A stretch of DNA of 50,944 nt, taken from Prevotella sp. Its GTDB lineage: Bacteria > Bacteroidota > Bacteroidia > Bacteroidales > Bacteroidaceae. This document shows positions 1 through 8,089 of the stretch, in pieces. Positions within the stretch are counted from its first letter, which is position 1, and each line of letters opens with the position of its first letter. The notes under the pieces were generated by a model that did not search any database, was not told the DNA's origin, and was given only the letters and a program-made list of their open reading frames with translations. The stretch covers positions 1 to 50,944 of the forward strand of contig JAEEHW010000071.1 in assembly GCA_016281055.1 (NCBI GenBank), in the 5' to 3' direction. The position numbers were made by a program, and so were the translations under genes.

Positions 1-1779
1 GCCGTAATGGGACTTACCGTGGTAGGCCTCGGACTGCTCGACATCGCCATCTGGTTTGTAGTGCTCAATATGGCTGGCGTTGACAGCCTCATCACCATAA
101 CCACCACCATGCTGACATTCGGTATGGGTGCTTCCACACAGGCACTGTTTGCACGTGTGGGCGGCGGCATATACACCAAGGCTGCCGACGTGGGTGCCGA
201 CATCGTGGGCAAGGTGGAGGCTGACATCCCTGAGGATGACCCTCGCAACCCTGCTACCATTGCCGATAACGTAGGCGACAACGTGGGTGACGTGGCTGGC
301 ATGGGTGCCGACCTCTATGAGAGCTACTGCGGCTCAATACTGTCAACAGCAGCGTTGGGCGCAACGGCTTATCTGGGCACACAGATGCAGCTGCAGTATG
401 TCATAGCACCTATGATAATAGCTGCAGTGGGCATATTCCTCTCACTCTTCGGCATCTTCCTCGTACGCACTGAGGAGGGCGCAGGCATGAAGCAACTGCT
501 CCACTCGCTGGGACTGGGCACTAACGTCAGCGCATGCCTCATTGCAGTGGCTACGTTTGCCATACTCTACCTGCTTGGCATAGAGAACTGGATATACATC
601 TCTTGCTCCGTTATTGTAGGTCTGTTGGCTGGTGTCATCATAGGTCAGGCTACGGAGTATTATACCTCACACTCTTACAAGCCTACACAGGAGATAAGCG
701 CAGCGTCACAGACTGGTGCCGCCACCGTTATAATAAAAGGTGTGGGTACGGGTATGATATCTACCATGATACCTGTGGTGACCATCTCTGTGGCTATCAT
801 GCTGAGTTATCTCTGTGCCAACGGCTTCGACCTTGACGTCAACGCACAGGCTCTGTCAAAAGGTCTGTATGGCGTGGGCATCGCTGCCGTGGGTATGCTC
901 TCCACACTGGGCATCACACTGGCAACAGACGCTTACGGTCCGATAGCCGACAATGCCGGCGGTAACGCCGAGATGAGCGAACTGGGCGAGGAGGTGCGCA
1001 AGCGCACTGACGCCCTCGATGCATTGGGTAACACCACCGCCGCTACTGGCAAGGGCTTCGCTATCGGCTCTGCAGCCTTGACGGCATTGGCTCTGCTCGC
1101 CTCTTACATTGAAGAGATAAAGGAGGCTGTGCAGCGACTGGCAGCTGCCGGCGACCAGCACATGGCTGACATACTTACACAGATACAGGACATACCTGCC
1201 TTCATGAACTACTTCCAGGTGAACCTCATGAACCCGAAGGTCATCGTGGGTGTGTTCATCGGTGCCATGGCAGCATTCCTCTTCTCAGGCATCACCATGG
1301 GTGCCGTAGGCCGTGCCGCTGAGGACATGGTGAAGGAGGTGCGCCGTCAGTTCCGTGAGATTGCCGGCATACTTGAGGGTAAGGCTACGCCTGACTACGG
1401 TCGTTGCGTGGAGATTTCCACACGCTCTGCCCAGCGTGAGATGATATTCCCATCGCTACTCGCCATCATCATACCTATCCTCGTGGGCGTATTGCTCGGC
1501 GTGGCTGGTGTATTGGGATTGCTCGTAGGCGGACTGGCTGCAGGCTTCACGCTGGCTATCTTCATGAGTAATGCCGGTGGTGCGTGGGACAATGCCAAGA
1601 AGATGGTGGAGGAAGGTAACTTCGGCGGCAAGGGCTCCGAGTGCCACAAGGCCACCGTGGTAGGCGACACTGTGGGCGATCCGTTCAAGGACACTTCAGG
1701 CCCGTCGCTCAACATCCTCATCAAACTGATGTCTATGGTCTCTATCGTGATGGCAGGACTGACAGTGGCGTTCCTGTAA
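1..1779 (+). CDS. hppA: Membrane-bound pyrophosphatase, K+-dependent type (5' truncated)
   Basis: This integral membrane enzyme hydrolyses pyrophosphate and pumps Na+ and/or H+ out of the cytoplasm. The reading frame is open to base 1, so about 140 N-terminal residues of the usual 730-740 lie outside the window. Seen motifs are DVGADIVGKVE, then DDPRNPATIADNVGDNVGD, which bind Mg-pyrophosphate, and near the C terminus GDTVGDPFKDTSGPS. The stretch GNTTAATGKG has Ala where K+-independent pumps have Lys, which places it in the K+-dependent class. In Bacteroides such enzymes pump Na+ and often also H+; which ion is used here is inference. A strong hairpin terminator follows 15 bases after the stop. 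Confidence 0.95.
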   Translation, partial: AVMGLTVVGLGLLDIAIWFVVLNMAGVDSLITITTTMLTFGMGASTQALFARVGGGIYTKAADVGADIVGKVEADIPEDDPRNPATIADNVGDNVGDVAGMGADLYESYCGSILSTAALGATAYLGTQMQLQYVIAPMIIAAVGIFLSLFGIFLVRTEEGAGMKQLLHSLGLGTNVSACLIAVATFAILYLLGIENWIYISCSVIVGLLAGVIIGQATEYYTSHSYKPTQEISAASQTGAATVIIKGVGTGMISTMIPVVTISVAIMLSYLCANGFDLDVNAQALSKGLYGVGIAAVGMLSTLGITLATDAYGPIADNAGGNAEMSELGEEVRKRTDALDALGNTTAATGKGFAIGSAALTALALLASYIEEIKEAVQRLAAAGDQHMADILTQIQDIPAFMNYFQVNLMNPKVIVGVFIGAMAAFLFSGITMGAVGRAAEDMVKEVRRQFREIAGILEGKATPDYGRCVEISTRSAQREMIFPSLLAIIIPILVGVLLGVAGVLGLLVGGLAAGFTLAIFMSNAGGAWDNAKKMVEEGNFGGKGSECHKATVVGDTVGDPFKDTSGPSLNILIKLMSMVSIVMAGLTVAFL

Positions 1780-1793
1780 TATCAATAAATAAT

Positions 1794-1859
1794 AAAAGCA
1801 CTATTCGCTGTTGGAATGTGCGCATACATGCGCCAACCCAACAGCGAATAGTGCTTTTT
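1794..1859 (+). terminator. Intrinsic terminator of hppA
   Basis: A 21-bp perfect stem pairs 1794-1814 with 1838-1858, and the right arm ends in TTTTT. The loop holds a second short inverted repeat, GCGCAT/ATGCGC. Because the left arm begins AAAA, it can also act on minus-strand transcripts. Confidence 0.85.
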
Positions 1860-1973
1860 AAAAGTATTCTCTTAATTCAATTATTCACAACAGTAGTGAT
1901 TATATCCTCCATGTGGCATATCATAATGGCACAGATACAGTTTTTACCATAACGTGTATGGATTGTCTGTTAA

Positions 1974-2582
1974 TTAGTGATTCCAGACTAAACCAACAGG
2001 AGTTGTAAATGTAAACGTTCTATCTCCTTCTTGGAAGAAACTTGCTTGTATCTTAATTTCTTTTGCACTCTTTAATTTGTTTATAAATGTATCTTTTTTA
2101 CTTGCTAAAAACAATATACCCGTAGATGCATCGTCCGCACCAACACATTGATATTTTTCAATATTTCCATTATCAAATTTGACTAATATATTACATCCAG
2201 AGATACCTTCATTAAATTGCCCTTTGTCTATATTAAAATAGACATCCTTACCATATTTGGGACTATTTCTCACTGTAATCGAAAGATAACTTCCGCCATT
2301 ATAAGGAAATTCAAAATCAACCTCATTATCAGATCTCAAAGATGCAAAAAATGATTTTTTTTCCGTCATTTCATCCTCATTCTCTGAGTACTTCCATTTG
2401 GTTTTTTCTTCAACCTTAGAGTCTTTCGATTTTGATTTTTCTCCACCTGCAGTATCCTTAGCCTCTACTATTGGGTCTTTTTTCTCTTTTGAAGAAGATT
2501 CTTTTTTATCATTAGGTAACAGAGAACCTATTACACCCAACAAGAAGAAAACTCCAATTGCAATTAAACATCCTTTTTTCAT
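1974..2582 (-). CDS. Hypothetical envelope protein with N-terminal membrane anchor
   Basis: The 202-residue product has a hydrophobic segment at residues 5-22, then a Lys/Ser/Glu-rich linker to about residue 60, then a folded domain. That domain carries spaced motifs such as FPYNGGSYLSITVRNSP, KGQF, LVKFDNG and a C-terminal FFQEGDRTFTF...GLVW. I have seen this pattern in uncharacterised periplasmic proteins but cannot assign a function. It starts 49 bases after the stop of the TM2 protein gene and is probably cotranscribed with it. Both genes are much more AT-rich than hppA and the metallophosphoesterase, which suggests acquisition. Confidence 0.7.
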   Translation of the reverse strand: MKKGCLIAIGVFFLLGVIGSLLPNDKKESSSKEKKDPIVEAKDTAGGEKSKSKDSKVEEKTKWKYSENEDEMTEKKSFFASLRSDNEVDFEFPYNGGSYLSITVRNSPKYGKDVYFNIDKGQFNEGISGCNILVKFDNGNIEKYQCVGADDASTGILFLASKKDTFINKLKSAKEIKIQASFFQEGDRTFTFTTPVGLVWNH

Positions 2583-2631
2583 AGCTTTAATCGTTTTAAA
2601 ATTAATAAATATTTGATTACTCCAATATATT

Positions 2632-3249
2632 CTATAAGACTATGTTGTCCTCTATATAATTTCTTATTTGCAACGCTAACTCATTATTTTCTTTTTCAAA
2701 GAAGAGTGAATTTTCGTCATCAGCAGCATTTATGAGGCCTCCTCTCCGCTCAATGCCCCCTGCAATTCCAAACTGAATAAATCCATTTATTAATGACGTT
2801 GCCTCACGAAGTTGAACACTATGTATATATTTAAAAGGTATTGTCTTTGAACCTGCGAAACCATGTATAATAGTTCCTAATATTCCCTTTCTTTCTAATA
2901 CAATTTTATTATCATACACATAAAGTTGTCCAGCAACTCCCTGAAGAAAGAATTTTGCACCTCCATATTTCATACTTGGACATTTACTCTCATTAGATTG
3001 TATTATATATTGTTTAGCTTTAGTATTGTTTTGATTAAGACTTGAAGGAGCAAAATATTTTTCTGCAAATTCCGAATCATTCATCATCAAATATTTGATC
3101 CCTTCTACGACACCTATAATTGTTGGTATCAAAGTCCATGAAAACAGTATATACAATATACCCATCATGTTCTTGTTCAATAAAAACTTATGAAGTCCGA
3201 TGGTTCCACAAAAGATTGCAAGTAGTCCAGCAAGAATTCTATTATTCAT
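2632..3249 (-). CDS. TM2-domain protein with PH-like (DUF4429-type) C-terminal domain
   Basis: Residues 1-55 form a TM2 domain: two membrane helices with the GTIGLHKFLL turn and a short loop. Residues about 90-205 (KYGGAKFFLQGVAGQLYVYDN onward, with a LERKG strand and an I-P-F-K-Y-I-H-S-V segment) resemble the bacterial PH-like domain often joined to TM2 or SHOCT modules. The role is unknown; such proteins sit in the inner membrane facing the cytoplasm. No promoter of its own is visible. The nearest is 280 bases upstream, before a structured leader, so expression may depend on read-through of that leader. Confidence 0.75.
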   Translation of the reverse strand: MNNRILAGLLAIFCGTIGLHKFLLNKNMMGILYILFSWTLIPTIIGVVEGIKYLMMNDSEFAEKYFAPSSLNQNNTKAKQYIIQSNESKCPSMKYGGAKFFLQGVAGQLYVYDNKIVLERKGILGTIIHGFAGSKTIPFKYIHSVQLREATSLINGFIQFGIAGGIERRGGLINAADDENSLFFEKENNELALQIRNYIEDNIVL

Positions 3250-3275
3250 ACAGTAAAATGTTTTACAAATGGCAC

Positions 3276-3295
3276 AAAAAAAACGTGGACGTTTT
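3276..3295 (-). terminator. Short U-tailed terminator ending the structured leader/ncRNA
   Basis: On the minus strand a 6-bp AAAACG/CGTTTT stem with a TCCA loop runs into eight U residues (plus-strand A-run 3276-3283). The start codon of the TM2 gene is 27 bases further, so this could end a separate small RNA or attenuate that gene. Confidence 0.55.
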
Positions 3296-3523
3296 ACTTC
3301 ATCTACGTTCTTGAGGTATTGGGGATAACCATTGCAATCATATACGAGTAAAAGCCCACGTCATATACAGACGTGAGCGTCAAAACTTTTACTCTTGATT
3401 GCTCTTTCAAATTCCCCAATTGTCAAGAACAAGAATATAAGCTAACGCTTCTTGATTTAATATGTTCTTAATTTATCGCTATACTATAGGCTATTTATAT
3501 TTTAAATTTGTATCAATGTTTGC
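3276..3523 (-). ncRNA. Candidate structured ncRNA or regulatory leader
   Basis: The segment between a consensus promoter (3529-3559) and a U-tailed hairpin has no ORF and folds as one long interrupted hairpin. The stems are 3307-3314/3423-3430 (GTTCTTGA), 3318-3325/3413-3420 (ATTGGGGA), 3334-3340/3396-3402 (GCAATCA), 3346-3354/3386-3394 (GAGTAAAAG) and 3357-3362/3370-3375 (CACGTC). A small hairpin at 3430-3454 abuts the base. Internal loops of about 8-10 nt recall 6S RNA, but the 5' tail is long and I cannot assign it to a known family. A cis-acting leader of the TM2 gene is equally possible. Confidence 0.6.
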
Positions 3524-3528
3524 ATTTG

Positions 3529-3559
3529 CAAATTTAAGCATTTTTTTCTTTATGTCAAA
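3529..3559 (-). promoter_or_regulatory. Bacteroidetes-type promoter of the structured leader
   Basis: On the minus strand TTTG (3559-3556), 19 bp, then TAAATTTG (3536-3529) match the TTTG/TAnnTTTG consensus exactly. The start site should lie near 3521-3525. Confidence 0.75.
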
Positions 3560-3633
3560 GAAAAAATTGAAAAAATAGCTTTGCAGACACTTTTTTTATT
3601 TCCTTGGCAGTCAAACAAACTGCAGAGGCGACA

Positions 3634-5205
3634 CTACCGATGCGGCAGATACAGCACCGTATTCAGGTCGTCAGTGACGCTGCTGAGTACATTGTCCTGC
3701 ATCTGGTTTGTATCCGTGAGCATACTGCGGATGCCTGGAGACACATATTTGTCATACATACCGCTCAGCGTTGCCATGCAGTTGTTGGTGCGTGCCTCTC
3801 CTATTCCCGTATCAACAAGACGCTGACGGCACATATTGAACAGTTTTGTCCTTATGTCTTCCAGCAACCACTCTGACCTAGGATTGGCGCCTTCGTTGCC
3901 GGCATTGTATATCATGAAGAGCTCACGCAAGTCGTCTCCCACATTGTCTATCAGAAGGCTGGCAAACTCACTGGCACTTGAGGGGAGCAAATCGGCAGGC
4001 ATACCTAAGAGCGCCAGACTCTTGCGATAATTCTCCACCTTGCTCCATACCTCATCGATGTTTGCCGTAAGACCGTTATACAGGTTTGCATACAAACGGT
4101 CATAGCTTTTCTGCTGCACGTCAGACAATCCCTGCAGGGATGACACATACTCCGTGCTTATCCTCCACTTCGTAAAGTCATTGCTTGCCACTACCGTGCG
4201 CCACGGGTTTGGATATGCCACTGCCGATCCCGTTGCCACGTCAACGAGGCTGTCGGCCGCCGTTCCTTCCTTCACTCTATATTGAGCAATATCGTGCAGA
4301 TGCTGATGCCCCGTAATGGCAAGGTGTATGCCGTGGTTCATCATCTGGCGTGCTACATCCTCGTAATCATCTATTATATATTCCCCCTGCAGTATCTCCT
4401 GTGCATCATAATGCTGCACAAGATTGTGGTGCTGCACCACTACGACCTGCTTTCCTGCGGCACAAGCCTTGTCGGCCTGTTGCAGCAACCATTCCATCGT
4501 GGTGGTGCGTATGCGTCCAGCCGTCATGTTCACGTTGCGACTGTCACCACGCTCCACATATTTGTTTTCGTCATACCTGTTGGTATCTATGCACAACAGC
4601 ACCAGTCCATCAAGCGGTTCTATGGCATAAGACAGTGATGTCATATCACGCGACAGTGCGCGTCCATAGCCGAAATCGTTGTACAGTTCCACAAACAAGG
4701 ATGGGGATGTACGCTCTGCAGGATATTTCTGATCTCCGTCAAAATATGAACCATTGGGATTCTCTATGTCGTGATTGCCGGGCACCACCACCACGGGGAT
4801 GCCTGCCGCACGCAGATTTCCAAGAATGTTTACCACCAGTCTGTGGCTCACTGCCTCACCGTCTTTCGTCAGGTCGCCGGGTATCACAACAAGGTCAGGA
4901 TGACGCGCCACCGCAGCATCTACGATGCCCTGCAGTACCCCTACACTATATTCGAGAAGCTTAGGGTCATATTTTACATACCGCTCAAAGGCTGCGCCCT
5001 CAGACTTCAGCAGTTCAGGTGCCATGACATGCGTATCCGTAAGCAGCAGTATGGTCTTTGGATTTTCTTCCATGTCACGTTGCGGATAATCCGCTCCGGG
5101 CCATCCCCACACTGTTTCTTCACCACCAGAACAAGACATCATGAGTGTCACGGTGGCGGCTGCCATAGCTGCAGTTGTTAATGCCTTCCTCATTTTCATT
5201 ATCAC
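3634..5205 (-). CDS. Calcineurin-like metallophosphoesterase lipoprotein
   Basis: The 523-residue protein begins with a lipoprotein signal: a hydrophobic stretch and LMMSC with Cys25. The metallophosphoesterase signature follows: DTH (57-59), GDLTKDG (110-116), GNHD (143-146), HHN (259-261) and GHQH (299-302), giving a complete dinuclear metal site. About 200 further residues form a helical C-terminal region without a recognised motif. It is expected to cleave a phosphoester outside the inner membrane; the substrate cannot be told from sequence. It lies downstream of the small Gly-rich gene on the same strand, with a hairpin between them. Confidence 0.9.
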   Translation of the reverse strand: MIMKMRKALTTAAMAAATVTLMMSCSGGEETVWGWPGADYPQRDMEENPKTILLLTDTHVMAPELLKSEGAAFERYVKYDPKLLEYSVGVLQGIVDAAVARHPDLVVIPGDLTKDGEAVSHRLVVNILGNLRAAGIPVVVVPGNHDIENPNGSYFDGDQKYPAERTSPSLFVELYNDFGYGRALSRDMTSLSYAIEPLDGLVLLCIDTNRYDENKYVERGDSRNVNMTAGRIRTTTMEWLLQQADKACAAGKQVVVVQHHNLVQHYDAQEILQGEYIIDDYEDVARQMMNHGIHLAITGHQHLHDIAQYRVKEGTAADSLVDVATGSAVAYPNPWRTVVASNDFTKWRISTEYVSSLQGLSDVQQKSYDRLYANLYNGLTANIDEVWSKVENYRKSLALLGMPADLLPSSASEFASLLIDNVGDDLRELFMIYNAGNEGANPRSEWLLEDIRTKLFNMCRQRLVDTGIGEARTNNCMATLSGMYDKYVSPGIRSMLTDTNQMQDNVLSSVTDDLNTVLYLPHR

Positions 5206-5237
5206 AGACTTTTTTCTTTCTTACTATATCTAAGCAC

Positions 5238-5278
5238 ACGGTTCCCCGACCTGCACCATAGTGCGGTCAGGGAACCGT
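5238..5278. terminator. Strong hairpin between two minus-strand genes
   Basis: ACGGTTCCC (5238-5246) pairs with 5270-5278, followed by GACC/GGTC and GCAC/GTGC inner stems. The T-run lies on the plus-strand side (GTTTTCT), so on the minus strand it is a hairpin without a clear U-tail, a likely mRNA 3'-end or processing site for the gene at 5310-5582. Confidence 0.55.
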
Positions 5279-5309
5279 TTTCTATTCTCCGTAAAGCTTG
5301 TCGAAGAAC

Positions 5310-5582
5310 TTACTTCTTCAGCATACCCATATATTCATTGATCTTGTCGCCGAGGCCAAGAGTGGAAGCCAGTTGCTTCAACACTATCTGTGCCTGGTCA
5401 AGAGAAATCTCACCCTTCTGGAATTTGGTGATGATGTCCTGTGGATTGATACTGCTGAGTGCACCCAGTCCAAGACCTGCAATGATGTCCTGCAGTCCGC
5501 CCTCTTGCGCTGCTGCTGTTTCTGCTCCAGCCGGCTTCTTGCCGCCACCGAGCAAACCACCTAAAATACTTCCGAAATTCAT
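5310..5582 (-). CDS. Small Gly-rich hypothetical protein
   Basis: The 90-residue product starts MNFGSILGGLLGGGKK, continues with an Ala/Glu linker, and ends in an amphipathic helical region (DIITKFQKGEISLDQAQIVLKQLASTLGLGDKINEYMGMLKK). There is no signal peptide or catalytic motif. The Gly-rich start followed by a helical tail recalls small proteins of the DUF937 kind, but this is only a resemblance. A consensus promoter lies about 90 bases upstream and a hairpin follows the stop, so it is probably a single-gene transcript. Confidence 0.7.
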   Translation of the reverse strand: MNFGSILGGLLGGGKKPAGAETAAAQEGGLQDIIAGLGLGALSSINPQDIITKFQKGEISLDQAQIVLKQLASTLGLGDKINEYMGMLKK

Positions 5583-5670
5583 AATCGTATGCGTTTTAAT
5601 TAGTAAATCTGACAGTGGGAATTTTTAGACCCCACCAAATATAACGGATTCTTGTTAGTTACCGATGTGG

Positions 5671-5701
5671 CAAAATTAATAAAAAAAAGTTAAAGCGCAA
5701 A
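5671..5701 (-). promoter_or_regulatory. Promoter of the small Gly-rich gene
   Basis: Minus strand: TTTG (5701-5698), 19 bp, TAATTTTG (5678-5671). This is an exact match to the Bacteroidetes consensus, 90 bases before the start codon. Confidence 0.75.
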
Positions 5702-6509
5702 ATTTTTCAACTACCAATCCTGTTTTTTAACAATTATTGTGCGGAGGACGTGAGATTGTGCAAGAACAAAACACTCACTGAAAATTAGTGCGCAAACATG
5801 CGTTTTTTGCCTCTTGAAATCGTATTTAACTGCCGTTTCCTTGCGATATTAGTCACGAAAGTCTCTCACGCTCTCAAATATCGCAAGGAAATCGCGTTTT
5901 CGGTAACCGACTGATTACCAACGCACAACATTCTTTGTTGTTTCGCTTTTTCACCCTCTGAGTTGTAATAGCATAGCTTTTACATTGTAATACGATAGCT
6001 TTTACACTATAAGGGCTATCATATTACAGTGTAAAAAATCACGTTTTAGAGCGTAAAAGGGTATCTTTTGCATCAAAACCGCTCAAAAAGCAAAAATCAG
6101 TTTGACTCAAACCAGAACAATATTATTCAAGACCACTTCCCAAAATCTCTATTTTACAACCTTTCACCCTGCGTCATTTGTTCACAAATGAAAAACTGTT
6201 TCTACTTACGTTTGCAGTCATTAAAATGATTAAAAATCCAAAGTAGCACTTGCGATTTTAAAGGAAAATCACAAGTAGGAACGCAAAAAAATACTATCAT
6301 ATCTGAACGTATCTACAACATCAACAACGACTTAGACAAAAATTCCCCATTAAGTTCAAGTAGCAATTAAACAATTATGTCTTTTTATGTCCGAATACAA
6401 TGTAAAAAATGTATTCCTTTGCAAATTTAAAATAAAAAACACACACAAGTTTTTGTTTTTTAAACGGACAAACACAACATGACGTTATGTTTTTTTAAAA
6501 CCTTTACTA
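5702..6509. other. Gene-free stretch with dispersed repeats
   Basis: No convincing ORF is present. The stretch holds the composite repeat at 5828-6036 and an imperfect hairpin at 6248-6276 (ACTTGCGATTTT / AAAATCACAAGT). I see nothing recognisable in 5702-5827 or in 6077-6247. Confidence 0.6.
5828..6036 (-). repeat. Composite dispersed repeat, copy 1
   Basis: It contains a 15-bp perfect inverted repeat around TTTCCTTGCGATATT (5836-5850 and 5877-5891). An array of units related to GTAAAAGCTATCATATTAC follows at 5964-6036, mostly in reverse orientation. The same parts in the same order, reverse-complemented, recur at 20344-20564. Confidence 0.7.
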
Positions 6510-6540
6510 TTTGCCATATCAAAAAAAAACAGTACCTTTG
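6510..6540 (+). promoter_or_regulatory. Promoter of the methyltransferase/ACP cluster
   Basis: TTTG (6510-6513), 19 bp, TACCTTTG (6533-6540): an exact consensus match with the start codon 20 bases downstream, so the leader is very short. Confidence 0.8.
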
Positions 6541-6560
6541 CATATATAATATAGAAAAGA

Positions 6561-7664
6561 ATGCACTTATTCCCTGAATTAAAAAAGAAATATACCAAGG
6601 AGCAACTGACGGCGCGCGAGGCTCAGCGACTGGCGGAGTTCATTGCATGGGGACCGGCGGTGTTTCAGGCTTCGAGGCTGATGGTGAAGTTCGGCATACT
6701 CGAAATGCTGCGCGATGCCGACGACGGACTGACGCGCGGCGAGATAGCAGAGCGCACAGGCCTCAGTGACTATGCTGCGAAATGTCTGCTGGAGGCTTCG
6801 CTGTGTATCGGCACGGTACTCGTGAATGACGACACTGACCGCTATACGCTGTCGAAGGCGGGATGGTTCTTGCTCAACGACCCTGCCACACGCGTGAACA
6901 TAGACTTCAACCACGACGTGAACTACGAAGGGTGGTTTCACCTTGAGGAGGCGCTGAAAGAGGGTAAGCCCGAAGGACTGAAGCATTTCGGCTTATGGCC
7001 CACGGTGTATGAAGGACTGTCGTCACTGCCCGAACAGGTGCAGAAAAGCTGGTTCGGATTTGACCATTTCTACAGCGACTCGTCATTTCCTGAGGCATTA
7101 AAGATTGTCTTTGGAGAATACCATGTGCGCTCGCTCTATGATGTGGGCGGCAATACCGGCAAATGGGCGCTGCAGTGCGTGGTGCACGACAAGGACGTGG
7201 AGGTGACCATCCTCGACCTGCCGCAGCAGATAGCTCTCATGCAGGAGAACATAAAAGGCAAGGAGGGTGCAGAGCGCATAAAGGGGCACGGCATCAACCT
7301 GCTCGACGACAGTGCATCATTCCCCGTACGCGAGGGCGGACTGGATGCTATATGGATGAGCCAGTTCCTCGACTGCTTCTCGATGGAGGAGATAACGAGC
7401 ATACTGACACACGCCAAGGCAGCGATGACGCCAGACACGCACCTGTTTATCATGGAGACGCTGTGGGACAGGCAGCGCTTCGAACCGGCAGCATTCTGCC
7501 TGACGATGACGAGTCTCTACTTCACCGCCATAGCCAACGGCAACAGCAAGATGTATAACACCGAGGACATGGAGAAATGCATCAACGATGCAGGGCTGCA
7601 GATAGAGAAGATACACGATGGACTGGGACAAGGACACAGTGTGATAGTGTGTAAACTTGCATAG
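6561..7664 (+). CDS. SAM-dependent O-methyltransferase (winged-helix, small-molecule type)
   Basis: The 367-residue protein has an N-terminal dimerisation/winged-helix region (about 25-110, with LTRGEIAERTGLSDYAAKCLLEAS). A Rossmann methyltransferase domain follows, with SAM motif I DVGGNTG (194-200) and motif II LDLP (218-221). This is the plan of plant-type and hydroxyneurosporene-type O-methyltransferases, which act on hydroxyl groups of aromatic or polyene small molecules. It is first in a run with an ACP, a glycosyltransferase-acyltransferase and an MMPL exporter, so it probably methylates a product carried by that pathway. The substrate is not known. A long hairpin repeat separates it from the ACP gene. 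Confidence 0.88.
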   Translation: MHLFPELKKKYTKEQLTAREAQRLAEFIAWGPAVFQASRLMVKFGILEMLRDADDGLTRGEIAERTGLSDYAAKCLLEASLCIGTVLVNDDTDRYTLSKAGWFLLNDPATRVNIDFNHDVNYEGWFHLEEALKEGKPEGLKHFGLWPTVYEGLSSLPEQVQKSWFGFDHFYSDSSFPEALKIVFGEYHVRSLYDVGGNTGKWALQCVVHDKDVEVTILDLPQQIALMQENIKGKEGAERIKGHGINLLDDSASFPVREGGLDAIWMSQFLDCFSMEEITSILTHAKAAMTPDTHLFIMETLWDRQRFEPAAFCLTMTSLYFTAIANGNSKMYNTEDMEKCINDAGLQIEKIHDGLGQGHSVIVCKLA

Positions 7665-7670
7665 GAACAG

Positions 7671-7797
7671 AAAAGGAGTCAAAGGGAGTTACCGCGGCTT
7701 ATAGCCGCTAAGGAGTTAAAGGACATTACGTTTACACATTCGTATAGTCTAATACAAATGTCCCTTAACTTCCCCTAACTCCTCTTAACTCCCTAAA
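7671..7797. repeat. Long hairpin element H1 with conserved 43-bp centre
   Basis: The left arm has AAGGGAGTTA and AAGGAGTTAAAGGACATT, the right arm AATGTCCCTTAACT, TAACTCCT and TTAACTCCC, so the arms pair with interruptions. A small perfect hairpin (GCGGCT/AGCCGC, 7694-7708) is inserted in the left arm. The centre 7721-7763 is homologous, in reverse complement, to 22049-22091 in element H2. It sits between the methyltransferase and ACP genes and could attenuate or process the transcript. Confidence 0.65.
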
Positions 7798-7814
7798 AAT
7801 ACAACTTGAAAATA

Positions 7815-8075
7815 ATGGAAAAACTGATTGAAGAACTGAAAGGAAAGATTATCGAGGCCCTGAACCTGCAAGACCTCACGATGGAAGACTTTGATGACGA
7901 TGCGCCACTCTTCGGTGACGACGGCATCGGACTCGACTCCATCGATGCTCTCGAAATCATCATGATTCTTGAGAAAAACTACGGCATACGCCTTGCCAAC
8001 GCTGCAGAAGGACGCGACATCTTCAAAAGCGTCAGGGCTATAGCCGAATACGTGGAAAAGAACAGAACGAAATAG
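7815..8075 (+). CDS. Acyl carrier protein
   Basis: The 86-residue acidic helical protein carries the phosphopantetheine site GLDSIDALE with Ser42, flanked by the usual ACP helices. The ATG at 7815 is preferred; an in-frame TTG nine bases upstream would add three residues. It should hold an acyl or aryl chain as a thioester in the cytoplasm for the neighbouring acyltransferase. With no ketosynthase nearby, its chain must come from the general fatty acid system, from the adenylating enzyme at 16394-17599, or from enzymes encoded elsewhere. Confidence 0.9.
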   Translation: MEKLIEELKGKIIEALNLQDLTMEDFDDDAPLFGDDGIGLDSIDALEIIMILEKNYGIRLANAAEGRDIFKSVRAIAEYVEKNRTK

Positions 8076-8089
8076 TTGAAAATTAAAAG

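Noticed and set aside
3276..3523. tRNA, tmRNA or RNase P RNA
   Set aside because: There is no cloverleaf, no CCA end, no tag ORF and none of the conserved RNase P motifs that I can recognise.
7806..7814. TTG start for the first ACP
   Set aside because: ATG at 7815 is nine bases downstream and gives a normal ACP N terminus.
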